Of a stretch of DNA of 42,958 nucleotides, positions 41,705 through 42,958 are shown piece by piece (the stretch's first letter is position 1; the number at the start of each line of letters is the position of its first letter). The notes under the pieces were generated by a model. That model saw nothing but the letters and a program-made list of their open reading frames with translations. It did no database searches and was not told the DNA's origin. The position numbers and the translations under genes are program-made. This DNA comes from Firmicutes bacterium UBA4996 (GTDB lineage Bacteria; Bacillota; Limnochordia; Darwinibacteriales; Darwinibacteriaceae), in NCBI GenBank assembly GCA_002396805.1, contig DGYW01000032.1:1-42958 (forward strand), written 5' to 3'.

Positions 41705-42958
41705 ATGGGAAGTAAACAGTGGATATTATTAGAGCAAAATCAGGATCTGGCAAGGGAATTAGCCCTCAATTTGGGGATTCATCCCCTAATTGCCCAAATT
41801 CTTATTAACCGGGGAATCGCCACCTCAGAACAAGGGAGGGCTTTTCTCCAGTGTGATTTGCACAAAACTCCGGACCCTTTTTTAATGCTGGGTATGGAGC
41901 AAGCGGTAGAAAGGGTCAAGCTTGCACTAGAACGGGGAGAAAAGATCGTCATCTATGGCGATTATGATGCTGATGGTCAGACTGCGACCGCGCTCTTAGT
42001 TAGCGCGTTGCGGGAGTTGGCTCGCAGGTCTGAGCAGATAAGCTATTATCTTCCTGATCGCCTTGATGAGGGTTATGGGCTACACAGAGACGCCTTAGCT
42101 GAACTAGCCCAAACCTACACCCTTCTTATTACAGTTGATTGCGGAATTTCAGCAGTGGGTGAGGTAGCCTTCGCCCAGAGCCTAGGTCTGGACATTATCA
42201 TTACAGATCATCATGAACCGGGACCTGTGTTACCCGCGGCCGTAGCCATTCTCAATCCGAAACAAGAGGGTTGCAGTTACCCTTCGAAAGAGTTGGCTGG
42301 TGTAGGAGTCGCTCTAAAGTTGGTTCAGGGCTTAGGAGTAGACGAGTGGGTGAAGTATTTGGATTTGGTCACCTTAGGGACGGTTGCAGACTTGGTTCCT
42401 CTCCGAAGCGAAAACCGTAACTGGGTACAACATGGTCTCAAGTATATGGAGACAACAAAAAATCTGGGAATAAAAACCCTGATGGCAGTCTCTGAAGTGG
42501 AAAAGCCTACCGCCGGCCATGTAGGCTTTAAGCTGGGGCCTCGTCTAAACGCGGTAGGTCGTTTGGGCGATCCAACCAGGGGTGTACGCCTCCTCCTAAC
42601 TCAAGAACAGGGCGAAGCCCACAGTCTTGCCTTGGAGTTGGACAGCGAAAACAGTTTGCGCCAGGATTTGGAGGCTAAGGTATTAGAGGAAGCGATCTCT
42701 ACAGTAGAAAAGTATCAACTGAACCAGCGTAGCGCCTTAGTTGTCTGGGGAGAGGGCTGGCATCAAGGAGTAGTTGGTATTGTGGCTTCTCGTCTAGTTG
42801 AGCGGTATTACTTGCCTACAGTGGTTATAAGTGTCCAAGATGGACAAGGTACGGCGTCAGCCCGTAGCATAGTGGGTTTAGACCTTTATAGTACCCTCAC
42901 CTCCTGTGAGCACCTTTTGATCAAGTATGGAGGACATACCATGGCGGCAGGTCTAAGT
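41705..42958 (+). CDS. recJ: Single-stranded-DNA-specific exonuclease RecJ (3' partial)
   Basis: The frame is open from ATG 41705 to the right edge (418 residues). It shows the RecJ/DHH signatures in order: YGDYDADGQTATALL (about 80-94), a VDCGIS site, ITDHHEP, GFKLGPRLNAVGRLGDP, WHQGVVGIVASRLVERY, ASARSI and the DHHA1 motif KYGGHTMAAG at the very end. RecJ degrades single-stranded DNA 5' to 3' in recombination and repair. Full-length Firmicute RecJ has a further OB and C-terminal part, which lies beyond the window. Usual DxDGxT is kept as DADGQT. secDF-recJ is a common order in clostridia. A GGGAATGGGGG stretch before the ATG serves as a weak ribosome site. Confidence 0.94.
   Translation, partial: MGSKQWILLEQNQDLARELALNLGIHPLIAQILINRGIATSEQGRAFLQCDLHKTPDPFLMLGMEQAVERVKLALERGEKIVIYGDYDADGQTATALLVSALRELARRSEQISYYLPDRLDEGYGLHRDALAELAQTYTLLITVDCGISAVGEVAFAQSLGLDIIITDHHEPGPVLPAAVAILNPKQEGCSYPSKELAGVGVALKLVQGLGVDEWVKYLDLVTLGTVADLVPLRSENRNWVQHGLKYMETTKNLGIKTLMAVSEVEKPTAGHVGFKLGPRLNAVGRLGDPTRGVRLLLTQEQGEAHSLALELDSENSLRQDLEAKVLEEAISTVEKYQLNQRSALVVWGEGWHQGVVGIVASRLVERYYLPTVVISVQDGQGTASARSIVGLDLYSTLTSCEHLLIKYGGHTMAAGLS

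Noticed and set aside
1..42958. Mobile elements, phage genes, CRISPR arrays, tRNA or rRNA genes
   Set aside because: No transposase or integrase motif, no regular repeat series and no cloverleaf-like sequence was seen. All coding frames are intact with no frameshifted pseudogene.

Overview
This window is a housekeeping and sporulation stretch from a spore-forming Firmicute. Two lines of evidence support this. First, it carries spore-specific genes: gpr, spoIIP, yqfC, yqfD and a GerM-like gene. Second, its gene order follows the Bacillus/Clostridia core block comEA-comEC-holA-rpsT-gpr-spoIIP-lepA-hemW-hrcA-grpE-dnaK-dnaJ-prmA-rsmE-mtaB-rpsU-nfeD-floA-yqfC-yqfD-phoH-yqfF-ybeY-dgkA-cdd-era, then queA-tgt-yajC-secDF and recJ. 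Base composition is moderate, and TTG and GTG starts are frequent. The Rnf-type genes and the clostridial DgkA-PAP2 fusion point to an anaerobic clostridial or Limnochordia-like lineage rather than Bacillus, but I cannot name the species. I see no mobile element, CRISPR array, tRNA or rRNA, and no gene-free gap longer than about 115 bases.

Layout. Positions 1-1090 hold the end of an Rnf-like electron-transport operon (a partial rnfE-type gene, then an rnfA-type gene). Positions 1170-4840 hold DNA-uptake genes (comEA, comEC) and holA. A minus-strand rpsT is followed by gpr, a reversed GerM-like gene, spoIIP and murJ (4890-9800). Translation and heat-shock genes follow: lepA, hemW, then hrcA-grpE-dnaK-dnaJ behind a perfect CIRCE operator (9885-17540). 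RNA and protein modification genes prmA-rsmE-mtaB-HIT come next, then rpsU with its own promoter (17567-21206). The membrane pair nfeD-floA, an uncharacterised membrane protein and a Gfo/Idh/MocA oxidoreductase precede yqfC-yqfD (21225-26616). The segment phoH-pgpH-ybeY-dgkA/PAP2-cdd-era (26683-32271) leads into a sigI-rsgI pair, queA, tgt and yajC. A four-gene module (secreted protein, SpoIIE-type phosphatase, P-loop protein, HD protein) sits before secD-secF. Convergent hpt and the 5' part of recJ close the window.

How the genes work together. Most are conserved growth functions: translation, protein folding, RNA maturation, secretion, DNA uptake and repair. They are interleaved with mother-cell and forespore genes. 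The parts that depart from the textbook order are the most informative. These are Rnf subunits lacking the cysteines that hold the membrane Fe-S cluster, the antisense GerM-like gene, murJ, the oxidoreductase after floA, sigI-rsgI placed between era and queA, and the phosphatase/P-loop/HD module before secD. All assignments come from reading translated motifs and gene order; no database search was run.
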